From NCBI RefSeq assembly GCF_932526225.1, contig NC_064035.1:11955296-12019295 (forward strand): a stretch of DNA of 64,000 nt, read 5' to 3'. This DNA comes from Nematostella vectensis. Taxonomy: Eukaryota > Cnidaria > Anthozoa > Actiniaria > Edwardsiidae. This document shows positions 30,830 to 44,700 of the stretch, piece after piece; positions within the stretch are counted from its first letter, which is position 1, and each line of letters begins with the position of its first letter. A model generated the notes under the pieces. The model made no database searches, had not been told where the DNA came from, and saw only the letters and a program-made list of their open reading frames with translations. Position numbers and translations under genes: made by a program.

Positions 30830-33800
30830 GAAATACCAAATCCTTGACATACCCATGCACGATGTCTTGTACTCCTTAGTATATTTTACAAATACCAAAT
30901 CCTTGACATACCCATGCACGATGTCTTGTACTCCTTAGTATATTTTACAAATATCAAATCCTTGACATACCCATGCACGCTGTCTTGTACTCCTCAGTAT
31001 ATTTACAAATACGAAATCCTTGACATACTCATGCACCTGTCTCGTACTCCTTAGTATATTTACAAATACGAAATCCTTGACATACCCATGCACGCTGTCT
31101 TGTACTTCTCAGTATATTTATAAATATCAAATCCTTGACATACCCATGCACGCTGTCTTGTACTCCTCAGTATATTTACAAATACCAAATCCTTGACATA
31201 CCCATGCACGCTGTCTTGTACTCCTCAGTATATTTACAAATACCAAATCCTTGACATACCCATGCACGATGTCTTGTACTCCTCAGTATATTTACAAATA
31301 CCAAATCCTTGACATACCCATGCACGATGTCTCGTACTCCTTAGTATATTTACAAATACCAAATCCTTGACATACCCATGCACGCTGTCTTGTACTTCTC
31401 AGTATATTTACAAATACCAAATCCTTGACATTTCCATGCACGATGTCTCGTACTCCTTAGTATATTTACAAATACCAAATCCTTGACATACCCATGCACG
31501 CTGTCTTGTACTTCTCAGTATATTTACAAATACCAAATCCTTGACATACTCATGCACGCTGTCTTGTACTCCTCAGTATATTTACAAATACCAAATCCTT
31601 GACATACTCATGCACGCTGTCTTGTACTCCTCAGTATATTTACAAATACCAAATCCTTGACATACCCATGCACGCTGTCTTGTACTTCTCAGTATATTTA
31701 CAAATACCAAATCCTTGACATACCCATGCACGATGTCTCGTACTCCTTAGTATATTTACAAATACCAAATCCTTGACATACCCATGCACGCTGTCTTGTA
31801 CTTCTCAGTATATTTACAAATACCAAATCCTTGACATACTCATGCACGCTGTCTTGTACTCCTCAGTATATTTACAAATACCAAATCCTTGACATACCCA
31901 TGCACGCTGTCTTGTACTCCTCAGTATATTTACAAATACCAAATCCTTGACATACCCATGCACGCTGTCTTGTACTCCTCAGTATATTTACAAATATCAA
32001 ATCCTTGACATAGGATTGCCATAGGACCATTGCTCTGGAATATTTTTCAGAATGACCTCCCAATGAGTGTCAATACGGAGTTATCAATGTACGCCGACGA
32101 TCATCAAATTTACCATTGCGGTCGGGATCCGGGAGTGGTCACAGCAAAGCTCAGTGCAAGTGAAGAACTCGCGACTGCGTGGTACGAGTCCAATTTGTTG
32201 GCTGGTAACCTCAAGAAATACCAAACACTAAGCATCGGTTATGGTAAAAAGGCAAACGCCTCCGTGGACTCGATCTCACGCATTTCTATCAACAACCAGG
32301 AAATACGGTCAGCGGACTCCCTAAAGCTACTAGGAGTTACAATAGACTCTCAACTCAATTTCTCGGAGCATATAAGCACAGCATGTAAAAATGCTGGCAG
32401 AAGAATCGGTGTGCTGATGAGACTCAGGAACTTGATACCTACAAACGCTAAACTAGTTCTCTATAAATCTGCTGTGTTGCCTTATTTGACATACTGCCAC
32501 TTGACCTGGCATTTTTGTAAGGCAAGCGATAGTAGGAAGCTTGAGCGTTTACAGGAACGTGCCTTAAGAGCTGTTTTTAAAGACTGGAATTGCACTTACC
32601 ACGAACTATTAATAAAGGCTAATTTATCTACTCTACGTAATCGTAGACTGCAAGACATTTGCATCTTAATGTACAAAGTTAAAAATGGCCTTTGTCCATC
32701 TGGGATTAGTGATTTGTTTTCTAAAAAAAACACGAACTATAATTTAAGATTGTCCGATTTTGTTATTCCAAGATTTAACACAGTCACTTACGGGAAACAT
32801 TCCCTAAGATATATGGGGGCTAAACTATGGAATAGCCTACCTAGGGCAGAAAGATCAATTGACAGTTTAAAAAGTTTTAAAGTGACTATGAGAAAAAAGG
32901 ATTTCGAATTTATAGAAAATTGCAAGGGCTGTGCCCTATGTTCCGCATGATAATTTTTAAATCTAGTTAATTTTTTTTTCATAATTTCATATAGATTACA
33001 ATCAATTTACATGTATTTATATATATATATATATTTATTTAGCTTTATCAGTAAGAATCTACAATTTTAAATTTTTAATAATCAGTATAATTTTTATAAT
33101 TTTATCTTTTTTGTGTCCCCCAATTAGTAGGGGTCTTATCCCCGGCTAGAGGTTGTTTATGACACTTTAATAAAGTTTCTACTACTACATACCCATGCAT
33201 GATGTCTTGTACTCCTCAGTATATTTACAAATATCAAATCCTTGACATACCCATGCACGCTGTCTTGTACTCCTCAGTATATTTACAAATATCAAATCCT
33301 TGACATACCCATGCATGATGTCTTGTACTCCTCAGTATATTTACAAATATCAAATCCTTGACATACCCATGCACGCTGTCTTGTACTTCTCAGTATATTT
33401 ACACATACGAAATCCTTGACATACCCATGCATGATGTCTTGTACTCCTCAGTATATTTACAAATATCAAATCCTTGACATACCCATGCACGATGTCTTGT
33501 ACTCCTCAGTATATTTATAAATACCAAATCCTTGACATACCCATGCACGATGTCTTGTACTCCTTAGTATATTTTACAAATACCAAATCCTTGACATACC
33601 CATGCACGATGTCTTGTACTTCTCAGTATATTTATAAATATCAAATCCTTGACATACCCATGCACGATGTCTTGTACTTCTCAGTATATTTATAAATATC
33701 AAATCCTTGACATACCCATGCACGATGTCTTGTACTTCTCAGTATATTTATAAATATCAAATCCTTGACATACCCATGCACGATGTCTTGTACTTCTCAG

Positions 33801-36800
33801 TATATTTACAAATACCAAATCCTTGACATACACATGCACGCTGTCTTGTACTCCTCAGTATATTTATAAATATCAAATCCTTGACATACCCATGCACGAT
33901 GTCTTGTACTTCTCAGTATATTTACAAATATCAAATCCTTGACATACCCATGCACGCTGTCTTGTACTTCTCAGTATATTTACAAATACGAAATCCTTGA
34001 CATACCCATGCATGATGTCTTGTACTCCTCAGTATATTTACAAATATCAAATCCTTGACATACCCATGCACGATGTCTTGTACTTCTCAGTATATTTATA
34101 AATATCAAATCCTTGACATACCCATGCACGCTGTCTTGTACTCCTTAGTATATTTACAAATACCAAATCCTTGACATACCCATGCACGATGTCTCGTACT
34201 CCTTAGTATATTTTACAAATATCAAATCCTTGACATACTCATGCACCTGTCTTGTACTTCTCAGTATATTTACAAATACCAAATCCTTGACATACTCATG
34301 CACGCTGTCTTGTACTCCTCAGTATATTTACAAATACCAAATCCTTGACATACCCATGCACGATGTCTTGTACTCCTCAGTATATTTAGAAATACCAAAT
34401 CCTTGACATACCCATGCACGATGTCTCGTACTCCTTAGTATATTTTACAAATATCAAATCCTTGACATACCCATGCACGCTGTCTTGTACTTCTCAGTAT
34501 ATTTTACAAATACCAAATCCTTGACATACCCATGCACGCTGTCTTGTACTTCTCAGTATATTTTACAAATACCAAATCCTTGACATACCCATGCACGCTG
34601 TCTTGTACTTCTCAGTATATTTTACAAATATCAAATCCTTGACATACCCATGCACGCTGTCTTGTACTCCTCAGTATATTTACAAATACGAAATCCTTGA
34701 CATACTCATGCACCTGTCTTGTACTCCTTAGTATATTTACAAATATCAAATCCTTGACATACCCATGCACGCTGTCTTGTACTCCTCAGTACATTTACAA
34801 ATACCAAATCCTTGACATACCCATGCACGCTGTCTTGTACTCCTCAGTATATTTACAAATACGAAATCCTTGACATACTCATGCACGATGTCTTGTACTC
34901 CTCAGTATATTTACAAATACCAAATCCTTGACATACCCGTGCACACTGTCTTGTACTTCTCAGTATATTTACAAATACGAAATCCTTGACATACTCATGC
35001 ACCTGTCTTGTACTTCTCAGTATATTTACAAATACCAAATCCTTGACATACCCATGCATGATGTCTTGTACTTCTCTGTATATTTACAAATACGAAATCC
35101 TTGACATACCCGTGCACGCTGTCTTGTACTTCTCAGTATATTTTACAAATATCAAATCCTTGACATACCCATGCACGCTGTCTTGTACTTCTCAGTATAT
35201 TTACAGATACGAAATCCTTGACATACTCATGCACCTGTCTTGTACTACTCAGTATATTTATAAATATCAAATCCTTGACATACTCATGCACCTGTCTTGT
35301 ACTCCTTAGTATATTTTACAAATACCAAATCCTTGACATACCCATGCACGCTGTCTTGTACTCCTTAGTATATTTTACAAATACCAAATCCTTGACATAC
35401 CCATGCACGATGTCTTGTACTCCTTAGTATATTTTACAAATACCAAATCCTTGACATACCCATGCACGCTGTCTTGTACTCCTTAGTATATTTACAAATA
35501 CCAAATCCTTGACATACTCATGCACGCTGTCTTGTTCTCCTTAGTATATTTACAAATACCAAATCCTTGACATACTCATGCACCTGTCTTGTACTCCTCA
35601 GTATATTTACAAATACGAAATCCTTGACATACACATGCACGATGTCTTGTACTCCTCAGTATATTTTACAAATACCAAATCCTTGACATACTCATGCACC
35701 TGTCTTGTACTCCTCAGTACATTTACAAATACCAAATCCTTGACATACCCATGCACGATGTCTTGTACTCCTCAGTATATTTTACAAATACCAAATCCTG
35801 GACATACCCATGCACGCTGTCTTGTACTCCTCAGTATATTTTACAAATACCAAATCCTTGACATACCCATGCACGATGTCTTGTACTCCTCAGTATATTT
35901 ACAAATACCAAATCCTTGACATACTCATGCACGATGTCTTGTACTCCTCAGTACATTTACAAATACCAAATCCTTGACATACCCATGCACGATGTCTTGT
36001 ACTCCTTAGTATATTTTACAAATATCAAATCCTTGACATACTCATGCACGATGTCTTGTACTCCTTAGTATATTTTACAAATACCAAATCCTTGACATAC
36101 CCATGCACGATGTCTTGTACTCCTTAGTATATTTTACAAATATCAAATCCTTGACATACTCATGCACGATGTCTTGTACTCCTTAGTATATTTTACAAAT
36201 ATCAAATCCTTGACATACTCATGCACGCTGTCTTGTACTCCTTAGTATATTTTACAAATACCAAATCCTTGACATACCCATGCACGCTGTCTTGTACTTC
36301 TCAGTATATTTTACAAATACCAAATCCTTGACATACCCATGCACGCTGTCTTGTACTCCTCAGTATATTTACAAATACGAAATCCTTGACATACTCATGC
36401 ACGATGTCTTGTACTCCTCAGTATATTTACAAATACCAAATCCTTGACATACCCGTGCACGCTGTCTTGTACTTCTCAGTATATTTATAAATATCAAATC
36501 CTTGACATACCCGTGCACGCTGTCTTGTACTTCTCAGTATATTTATAAATATCAAATCCTTGACATACCCGTGCACGCTGTCTTGTACTTCTCAGTATAT
36601 TTATAAATACCAAATCCTTGACATACTCATGCACCTGTCTTGTACTTCTCAGTATATTTACAAATACCAAATCCTTGACATACCCATGCACGATGTCTTG
36701 TACTTCTCAGTATATTTTACAAATACCAAATCCTTGACATACTCATGCACCTGTCTTGTACTTCTCAGTATATTTACAAATACGAAATCCTTGACATACC

Positions 36801-37953
36801 CATGCACGCTGTCTTGTACTCCTTAGTATATTTACAAATACCAAATCCTTGACATACCCATGCACGATGTCTTGTACTTCTCAGTATATTTACAAATATC
36901 AAATCCTTGACATACCCATGCACGCTGTCTTGTACTCCTCAGTATATTTACAAATACGAAATCCTTGACATACTCATGCACCTGTCTTGTACTTCTCAGT
37001 ATATTTACAAATACGAAATCCTTGACATACTCATGCACCTGTCTTGTACTTCTCAGTATATTTATAAATATCAAATCCTTGACATACCCGTGCATGATGT
37101 CTTGTACTCCTCAGTATATTTACAAATACCAAATCCTTGACATACCCATGCACGCTGTCTTGTACTCCTTAGTATATTTACAAATACCAAATCCTTGACA
37201 TACCCATGCACGCTGTCTTGTACTTCTCAGTATATTTACAAATACGAAATCTTTGACATACCCATGCACGCTGTCTTGTACTTCTCAGTATATTTACAAA
37301 TACGAAATCCTTGACATACCCATGCACCTGTCTTGTACTTCTCAGTATATTTATAAATATCAAATCCTTGACATACCCATGCACGCTGTCTTGTACTCCT
37401 CAGTATATTTACAAATACGAAATCCTTGACATACTCATGCACCTGTCTTGTACTTCTCAGTATATTTATAAATATCAAATCCTTGACATACTCATGCACC
37501 TGTCTCGTACTCCTTAGTATATTTACAAATACGAAATCCTTGACATACTCATGCACCTGTCTTGTACTCCTTAGTATATTTACAAATACGAAATCCTTGA
37601 CATACTCATGCACCTGTCTTGTACTTCTCAGTATATTTACAAATACGAAATCCTTGACATACCCATGCACGCTGTCTTGTACTCCTCAGTATATTTATAA
37701 ATACCAAATCCTTGACATACCCATGCACGCTGTCTTGTACTCCTCAGTATATTTATAAATACCAAATCCTTGACATACCCATGCACGCTGTCTTGTACTC
37801 CTCAGTATATTTATAAATACCAAATCCTTGACATACCCATGCACGCTGTCTTGTACTCCTCAGTATATTTACAAATATCAAATCCTTGACATACCCATGC
37901 ACGCTGTCTTGTACTTCTCAGTATATTTATAAATATCAAATCCTTGACATACC
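30830..37953 (-). repeat. 58-bp satellite (about 100 units) derived from a channel exon end and its splice donor
   Basis: Period about 58 bp. On the gene strand a unit reads gaggagtacaagacagcg, a short variable word, then gggtatgtcaaggattt and an AT-rich remainder. The first unit is the true exon end: the exon closes gcgcacgg and the donor is gtatgt (GT at 37952-37951). About 82 units lie at 33189-37953 and about 20 at 30830-32008, split by a retrotransposon fragment. Nearly all copies keep gtatgt. Open frames reading through the array on both strands are repeat artefacts. Confidence 0.9.
32009..33188 (+). mobile_element. 5'-truncated non-LTR retrotransposon (reverse transcriptase C-terminal part)
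   Basis: Inserted inside the satellite. A frame of about 306 codons (32030-32950) begins within the reverse transcriptase domain, just before the catalytic YADDHQIY. It continues through LKLLGVTIDSQLNFSEHI and the thumb region (VLPYLTYCHLTW), and ends CKGCALCSA. This C-terminus is of the CR1/L2/Rex kind as far as I can judge. A 3' untranslated part of about 240 bp ends with aataaagtttctactactac, a short trinucleotide tail typical of such elements. The word acata occurs on both sides (about 32004 and 33188) and may be a target duplication. Upstream parts of the ORF, the endonuclease and ORF1 are missing, so it is a dead-on-arrival copy. The frame itself is still open, suggesting recent insertion into an older array. 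Confidence 0.88.
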
Positions 37954-38256
37954 CGTGCGCTGTCTTGTACTCCTCTTGCAGATGATAGCCCGCGATCGGA
38001 AAAACCAAATCCGTCGAACCGTCAATGACTGCGCGCAGTGCACTCTCTGATTTTACGTGCGATGACTCGTTGCGGCCATTTTGGTGGAAGTCCACGTACG
38101 AATGACCATGGCTCTTGCAGGACGTGCAGCAGGCGACTGCCATGTTTTCCAGGAAGTGTGGAATAATACCGGAGATGCTACCGGACGTGCTTCTATTGAC
38201 GTACGGCTGGAGGGCCGCCCAGGAAGTTGACAGACGCTTGTTGCAGCGGCATGTTT
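37953..38256 (-). CDS. iGluR-like channel: first ligand-binding lobe (S1) exon
   Basis: A 304-nt exon after acceptor aaatag, before donor gtatgt. It reads ETCRCNKRLSTSW, PYVNRSTSGSISGIIPHFLE, AVACCTSCKSHGHSYVDF and DLVFPIAG. The order (PY near the start, G-I-x-x-x-x-L, then a later strand FPI) fits lobe S1 of periplasmic-binding-protein-like receptors, with extra cysteines (CRC, CCTSC). It joins in phase 1 to the last FN3 exon (38572) and in phase 2 to the M1 exon (30384), which is why I treat FN3 repeats and channel as one gene. The arginine that normally grips the ligand carboxylate is not obvious. Confidence 0.75.
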
Positions 38257-38571
38257 CTATTTAGTGAAGAAAATCATTTCTTTTATATCTAGAATTATCT
38301 ATTAAACCCCGTAGGATCGCTCAGGTAGTTGACTTGGTTAGGAACGGTGGAAAACAGCTTGCTTCGTTTTTAGAAAAAAGCGAGAGGGACTACATGATGG
38401 ATTAATATCCATTAGAAAAGCTTACGATACGACTCGACAATTTATCATGACGGAAAATTAATTGGTAATACAAAAGTAAAATACTATGTTGTAGTTAGTT
38501 GCAGCCCTAATCCCCTCGGCTTTCCTAAACTTTGATCATGCAATTTTTACGTCGTCTTCAGAATCTTTTAC

Positions 38572-40168
38572 CTCCAAACGTATTCGCAAAGGGTCCATCT
38601 CCCTTGACCGTGAAACCCGCAACCTGGATACGATAGCGCGTGTAAATCTCCAAATTCCTCAACACAACGCTTTGTTCTGTCGGCCCGACCACCACCTCCA
38701 TGGTAGCCACATTTTTCTTGATAGTGACATCACCGGTGGATACGGGCTGATATCGCACGCGGTAGCCTCTGAGGATCCCTGGTACACAGTAGGAGGGGAC
38801 TGGGTCCCAGTGTACCGGGAGTGTGGAGGTGCTTGTGTAGTTTTCGGCCTGGAACTGCTGTGGCGTACGACAAGGATCTACAGAAAACCAATGCCAAGAT
38901 GAGCTGAAATTTCATAGGCGGACCATGATAGCACAGACTTAGACTTTAAGTTTAAAACTGAATGCGGTCAATAAACTATGCCGTCGAAAATCTAAAACAT
39001 TGTTTAAAGCCCTCCCCATCAGTCTCAGTGTTCACATGGAACACTGTGTAACAAGCTTCTTATTACATGTCTTCACAGGTCTTTCGGTTCGTTTCCGATC
39101 TTGGTAAACGCGCACACAGATACGGTATAGTTCGTCCAGATTTCCAGGCTCCTATTACAATACTATAGGTTCCTCCGCCATGAGCAGTAGCGTTTGTTTT
39201 GAAGACACCACTCATGTCATACGCATTAACTTGATGTAAACAGGCTTCATGACTTACTATTTTCGTCGGTGAGCACCGTCTTGCTGTAGGCAGTGCCATC
39301 GCCTTTGCCCGTATAAGCCCTTATCGTAACATTATACACCGTGAAGCTCGCGACTCCTTCTATCCGTGCTATCGTGTTCATAAAATACAGGTCTTTCGAG
39401 ATGGTATGGTTCCCTGCCGAGCACGTTATCTTGTACCCCAAAATAACCCCATTTTCGTACCCGCGAGGGACTGGGCTCCACATCACATCGAGGGAGGTTG
39501 GGCTTGGTAGTGCGAACTGAAGGTCTATCGGCGGTCTGTCGGGAGCTATGGAAATGATTGACTTTATGACTCATATATAATAATAACACACAGACTGCAA
39601 ACCTCCCAGCAATCCTGTAGGTAAGGGAGAGTACGACTTTATATGGGCCTCGTTGGATACTAGAGATCAAGGTAAAGTGTAGTAAAATTCTTAATAATTT
39701 TGTTTTTTTGTTAATTACAAATCATTAAAAAAATACTCAACTAATATTTCTGGGCCCCTGAATCAAGTTAATTATCTTGAAACGTGAATACTATCTTTAT
39801 CATATTTTTACTTTCTCAAGGCTTTCATTTATGTGTGCTCACTAAACTTTCTTGGTCAAACTTACTGTCTTCGTCTGTCCGGACCTCAATCACTTTACTC
39901 CGGAGACCCTCCTTATTAGTGAATGCCACGACATAAATGGTGTACCACACGAACTTGTATAGGTCCTCCAGGAACACTTCAGTCTCTCGCTCCCCTACGG
40001 TAACGTTCAGCAGAGGGGTGGGGAAGGGGGTCCCTGATGCTTGGTAGTAGATACGGTAGCCTCGATGAATCCCGCGGGTTAGTGACGTATTGATCCCGCT
40101 CCATTGTACGTGTATGGATGTGGAGTTGATAGCAACAGCAGTCAGATTAGACGGCACGTCTGTTGGTT
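38572..40168 (-). CDS. Three FN3 domains (I-K) next to the channel
   Basis: Exons 40168-39866 (PTDVPSNLTAVAINSTSIHV..), 39545-39258 (PPIDLQFALPSPTSLDVMW) and 38877-38572 (TPQQFQAENYTSTSTLPVHW). Each encodes one fibronectin type III domain of 96-102 codons, with the usual tryptophan in strand B, GY in strand C (GIHRGYRIYYQ, GVILGYKITC, GILRGYRVRYQ) and the Y-x-I/V-x-V core of strand F. All are symmetric phase 1 exons, the classic shuffling unit of extracellular proteins. They form the membrane-proximal end of the FN3 stalk; the next exon downstream is the S1 lobe of the channel. Confidence 0.88.
39085..39237 (-). pseudogene. Degenerate copy of an FN3 exon
   Basis: About 150 bp close to the middle of the FN3 exon at 45613-45915 (shared YDMSGVF and NATAHGGGT, then the NYTVSVCAF region read only with shifts), here in the intron between FN3 domains J and K. 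It lacks the exon ends, has indels and carries no splice borders in frame. Confidence 0.8.
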
Positions 40169-41374
40169 CTGTAAGCAAAATAAGGTCACCATGAGAGTAA
40201 AACAACAAGTATGTTGAGACAACATGGGGAGCGGTCTACTCCATTTTGGACGGAAAGGGTTTTAACACCTTGACCCCTCAACCGGCCTGTACCGGCTTTG
40301 GGAAGCACCCACAACCCAAAAAATTCATAAATGCAAACTAAACACAACAAGATGAAGATACTCAGGCATCAGTCTAAGGGATAAATGGTCTTGAAGATAT
40401 GCATCCAACCAAGGTGTTGGCAACTACTCTTAAGCCAAATAATAGCACAGGTTCTTTGACAAATTTCAAATCGAACAAGGAAGGAAAAGCAGAATCACCC
40501 CTCTCAATAAAACGCTCAAAATACAACACAAGGGAGAGAGATCAGCAAACACAGCTCAAGACACAAATAGATACCTTTATTCTGATCCTTCAGGTTCATT
40601 TCCATGGCCTCAAAACACAATGTCCACTCCTTGAAGGCTTGTAAAACCACGAAGATGCCTTTACGGATTGAAAAGCATTCTGGGAGATCCAGGGGAAAAT
40701 TCACGAGGGGAGGGCCAGTCAACACTCCTCTCCCCAAAGTCGATGGTTTTTTATAAGTCTTTTCACCCCGAAGCCAAACAAATCAATTCCAGGCCATACA
40801 GACCCAGAATAGCAGTGTAAACAATTTTGGAATCAATTTGGTTTCATAAAAGAAAGCATTTAGGAGAGCTGTGGTGATTCATTAGAAAATTATTTTCTCA
40901 TCCAGGCAAAGCCAAACAAGAAAAAATCATCATGAATCCACCTTTGCTTGCAAATATCCATATGCAAAGCACTCAATTATGCCCCAAAAGACTTCATGGT
41001 GTCCTGAGACACTCTCCAAATATGCTCATAGCTGTATTTTTGATGAAAAATACAAGCAACCATCAACTTGTGCTGGCTTCAGCACAACGACGAGGGATTA
41101 AAAGTGGGGACCGCAAAGCACTGTTGGAAAGCTTGGATACCGCTGACTAGGTGCAGCTGTGTTTGACTTTGACGGGCTGTATAAAACTCAAAAAAGGGGG
41201 GAGATATCTGTTTTCAGTCTGTTATTTTGTAAATTCAACTCAAAAATAGCCAGGAGTCAATGGGTTAATAGGTGTAATGCTTGCTTCATTGGTGTTCTTG
41301 TGATACTTTCGGCCCTAAAAGGTCCTATCAAGGTTGGTTTCCATATGATCGCATTCGATCGCACAGTATCCCAT
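40169..41374. other. Intron DNA, no gene recognised
   Basis: AT-rich intron of the FN3 gene between domains I and H. Frames at 40399-40644 and 40932-41150 have no recognisable protein features. Confidence 0.5.
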
Positions 41375-41700
41375 GCGATCATGTGCGGTTATGGAAACTC
41401 ACCCTGCAATAGTGTACGGTTATGGAAACTCACCCTGCAATCGTGTACGGTTATGGAAACTCACCCTGCAATCTTGTACGGTTATGGAAACTCACCCTGC
41501 GATCGTGTACGGTTATGGAAACACCCCTGCGATCATGTAAGGTTATGGAAACTCACCCTGCGATCGTGTACGGTTATGGAAACACCCCTGCGATCATGTA
41601 AGGTTATGGAAACTCACCCTGCGATCGTGTACGGTTATGGAAACTCACCCTGCGATCGTGTACGGTTATGGAAACTCACCCTGCGATCATGTACTATCAT
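41375..41700. repeat. 31-bp tandem repeat (about 10 units)
   Basis: Unit gtgtacggttatggaaactc plus accctgcgatc, in the same intron as the large array that follows. Confidence 0.93.
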
Positions 41701-41739
41701 ATAAAAACCAGCCTAAAGATGCCCAAACGGTCATTTGAA

Positions 41740-44700
41740 ATATCTGGCGTGTCTTGACGATATGAAATAATCTGATGGCGTGTCAGGACATTATGAAACA
41801 ATTGATGGCGTGTCAAGACGTTATGAAATATCTGATGTCGTGTCTGAACATTATGAAACATCCGATGGTGTGTCAAAACGTTATGAAACATCCGATGGTG
41901 TGTCAAGACGTTATGAAATATCTGATGGCGTGTCTAGACGGTATGAAATATCTGGCGTGTCTGAACGTTATGAAACATCCGATGGTGTGTCAAAACGTTA
42001 TGAAACATCTGATGGTGTGTCTAGACGGTATGAAATATCTGGCGGGTCTGAACGTTATGAAGTAATCTGATGGCGTGTCAAGACGTTATGAAATATCTGA
42101 TGGCGTGTCTAGACGGTATGAAATATCTGGCGGGTCTGAACGTTATGAAGTAATCTGATGGCGTGTCAAGACGTTATGAAATATCTGGCGTGTCTGAACG
42201 TTATGAAATATCTGATGGCGTGTCTAGACGGTATAAAATATCTGGCGTGTCTGAACGTTGTTAAACAATCTGATGGTGTGTCAATACGTTATGAAATATC
42301 TGATCGCGTGTCAAGACGTTATGAAATATCTGGCGTGTCTGAACGTTATGAAGTAATCTGATGGCGTGTCAAGACGTTATGAAATATCTGATGGCGTGTC
42401 AAGACGTTATGAAACATCGATGGTGTGTCAGGACGATATGAAATAATCTGATGGCGCGTCAAGACGTTATGAAATATCTGATGGCGTTATAAGACGTTAT
42501 GAAACATCGATGGTGTGTCAGGACGATATGAGATGATCTGATCGCGTGTCAAGACGTTATGAAATATCTAGCGTGTCTGAACGTTATGAAACATCTGATG
42601 GTGTGTCAAGACGTTATGAAATATCTGATGGCGTGTCTAGACGGTATGAAATATCTGGCGTGTCAAGACGATATGAAATATCTGATGGCGTGTCTGAACG
42701 TTATGAAACATCTGATGGCGTGTCTGAACGTTATTAAACATCTGATGGTGTGTCAAAACGTTATGAAACATCTGATGGCGTGTCAAGACGTTATGAAATA
42801 TCTGGCGTGTCAAGACGATATGAAATATCTGGCGTGTCAAGACGATATGAAATATCTGGCGTGTCAAGACGATATGAAACATCTGGCGTGTCTGAACGTT
42901 ATGAAACATCTGATGGTGTGTCAAGACGTTATGAAATATCTGATGGCGTGTCTAGACGGTATGAAATATCTGGCGGGTCTGAACGTTATGAAGTAATCTG
43001 ATGGTGTGTCAAGACGTTATGAAATATCTGATGGCGTTTCAAGACGATATGAAATATCTGGCGGGTCTGAACGTTATGAAATAATCTGATGGTGTGTCAA
43101 GACGTTATGAAATATCTGATGGCGTGTCTGAACGTTATGAAACATCGATGGTGTGTCAGGACGATATGAAATAATCTGATCGCGTGTCAAGACGTTATGA
43201 AATATCTGGCGTGTCTGAACGTTATGAAATAATCTGATGGTGTGTCAAGACGTTATGAAATATCTGATGGCGTGTCTGAACGTTATGAAACATCCGATGG
43301 TGTGTCAAAACGTTATGAAATATCTGATGGCGTGTCTAGACGGTATGAAATATCTGGCGTGTCTGAACGTTATGAAATAATCTGATGGTGTGTCAAGACG
43401 TTATGAAATATCTGATGGCGTGTCTAGACGGTATGAAATATCTGGCGGGTCTGAACGTTATTAAACAATCTGATGGTGTGTCAAGACGTTATGAAATATC
43501 TGATGGCGTGTCTAGACGGTATGAAATATCTGGCGTGTCTGAACGTTATGAAATAATCTGATGGTGTGTCAAGACGTTATAAAATATCTGATGGCGTGTC
43601 TAGACGGTATGAAATATCTGGCGGGTCTGAACGTTATGAAGTAATCTGATGGCGTGTCAAGACGTTATGAAATATCTGATGGCGTTATAAGACGTTATGA
43701 AACATCGATGGTGTGTCAGGACGATATGAGATAATCTGATCGCGTGTCAAGACGTTATGAAATATCTGGCGGGTCTGAACGTTATTAAACAATCTTATGT
43801 TGTGTCAAGACGTTATGAAATATCTGATGGCGTGTCTAGACGGTATGAAATATCTGGCGTGTCTGAACGTTATGAAATAATCTGATGGTGTGTCAAGACG
43901 TTATGAAATATCTGATGGCGTGTCTAGACGGTATGAAATATCTGGCAAGTCTGAACGTTATTAAACAATCTGATGGTGTGTTAAGACGTTATGAAATATC
44001 TGATGGCGTGTCTAGACGGTATGAAATATCTGGCGTGTCTGAACGTTATGAAATAATCTGATGGTGTGTCAAGACGTTATGAAATATCTGATGGCGTGTC
44101 TAGACGGTATGAAATATCTGGCGGGTCTGAACGTTATTAAACAATCTGATGGTGTGTCAAGACGTTATGAAATATCTGATGGCGTGTCTAGACGGTATGA
44201 AATATCTGGCGTGTCTGAACGTTATGAAATAATCTGATGGTGTGTCAAGACGTTATGAAATATCTGATGGCGTGTCTAGACGGTATGAAATATCTGGCGG
44301 GTCTGAACGTTATGAAGTAATCTGATGGCGTGTCAAGACGTTATGAAATATCTGATGGCGTTATAAGACGTTATGAAACATCGATGGTGTGTCAGGACGA
44401 TATGAGATAATCTGATCGCGTGTCAAGACGTTATGAAATATCTGGCGGGTCTGAACGTTATTAAACAATCTTATGTTGTGTCAAGACGTTATGAAATATC
44501 TGATGGCGTGTCTAGACGGTATGAAATATCTGGCGGGTCTGAACTTTATGAAGTAATCTGATGGCGTGTCAAGACGTTATGAAATATCTGATGGCGTGTC
44601 TAGACGATATGAAATATCTGATGGCGTGTCTAGACGTTATGAAATATCTGATGGCGTGTCTAGACGGTATGAAATATCTGATGGCGTGTCTGAACGTTAT

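Noticed and set aside
33474-37758. Many frames of 60-144 codons inside the 58-bp satellite
   Set aside because: Repeat artefacts reading the same unit in different frames. Only the first unit next to 37953 has exon evidence.
40399-41150. Two frames of 72-81 codons
   Set aside because: No domain, no splice signals that join neighbouring exons, and composition like the surrounding intron.
41775-43001. Long open frames repeating RYEISDGVS or MKYLMACL words
   Set aside because: The 30-bp satellite period is divisible by three, so several frames stay open on both strands by construction. No start context, splice sites or non-repeat protein sequence.
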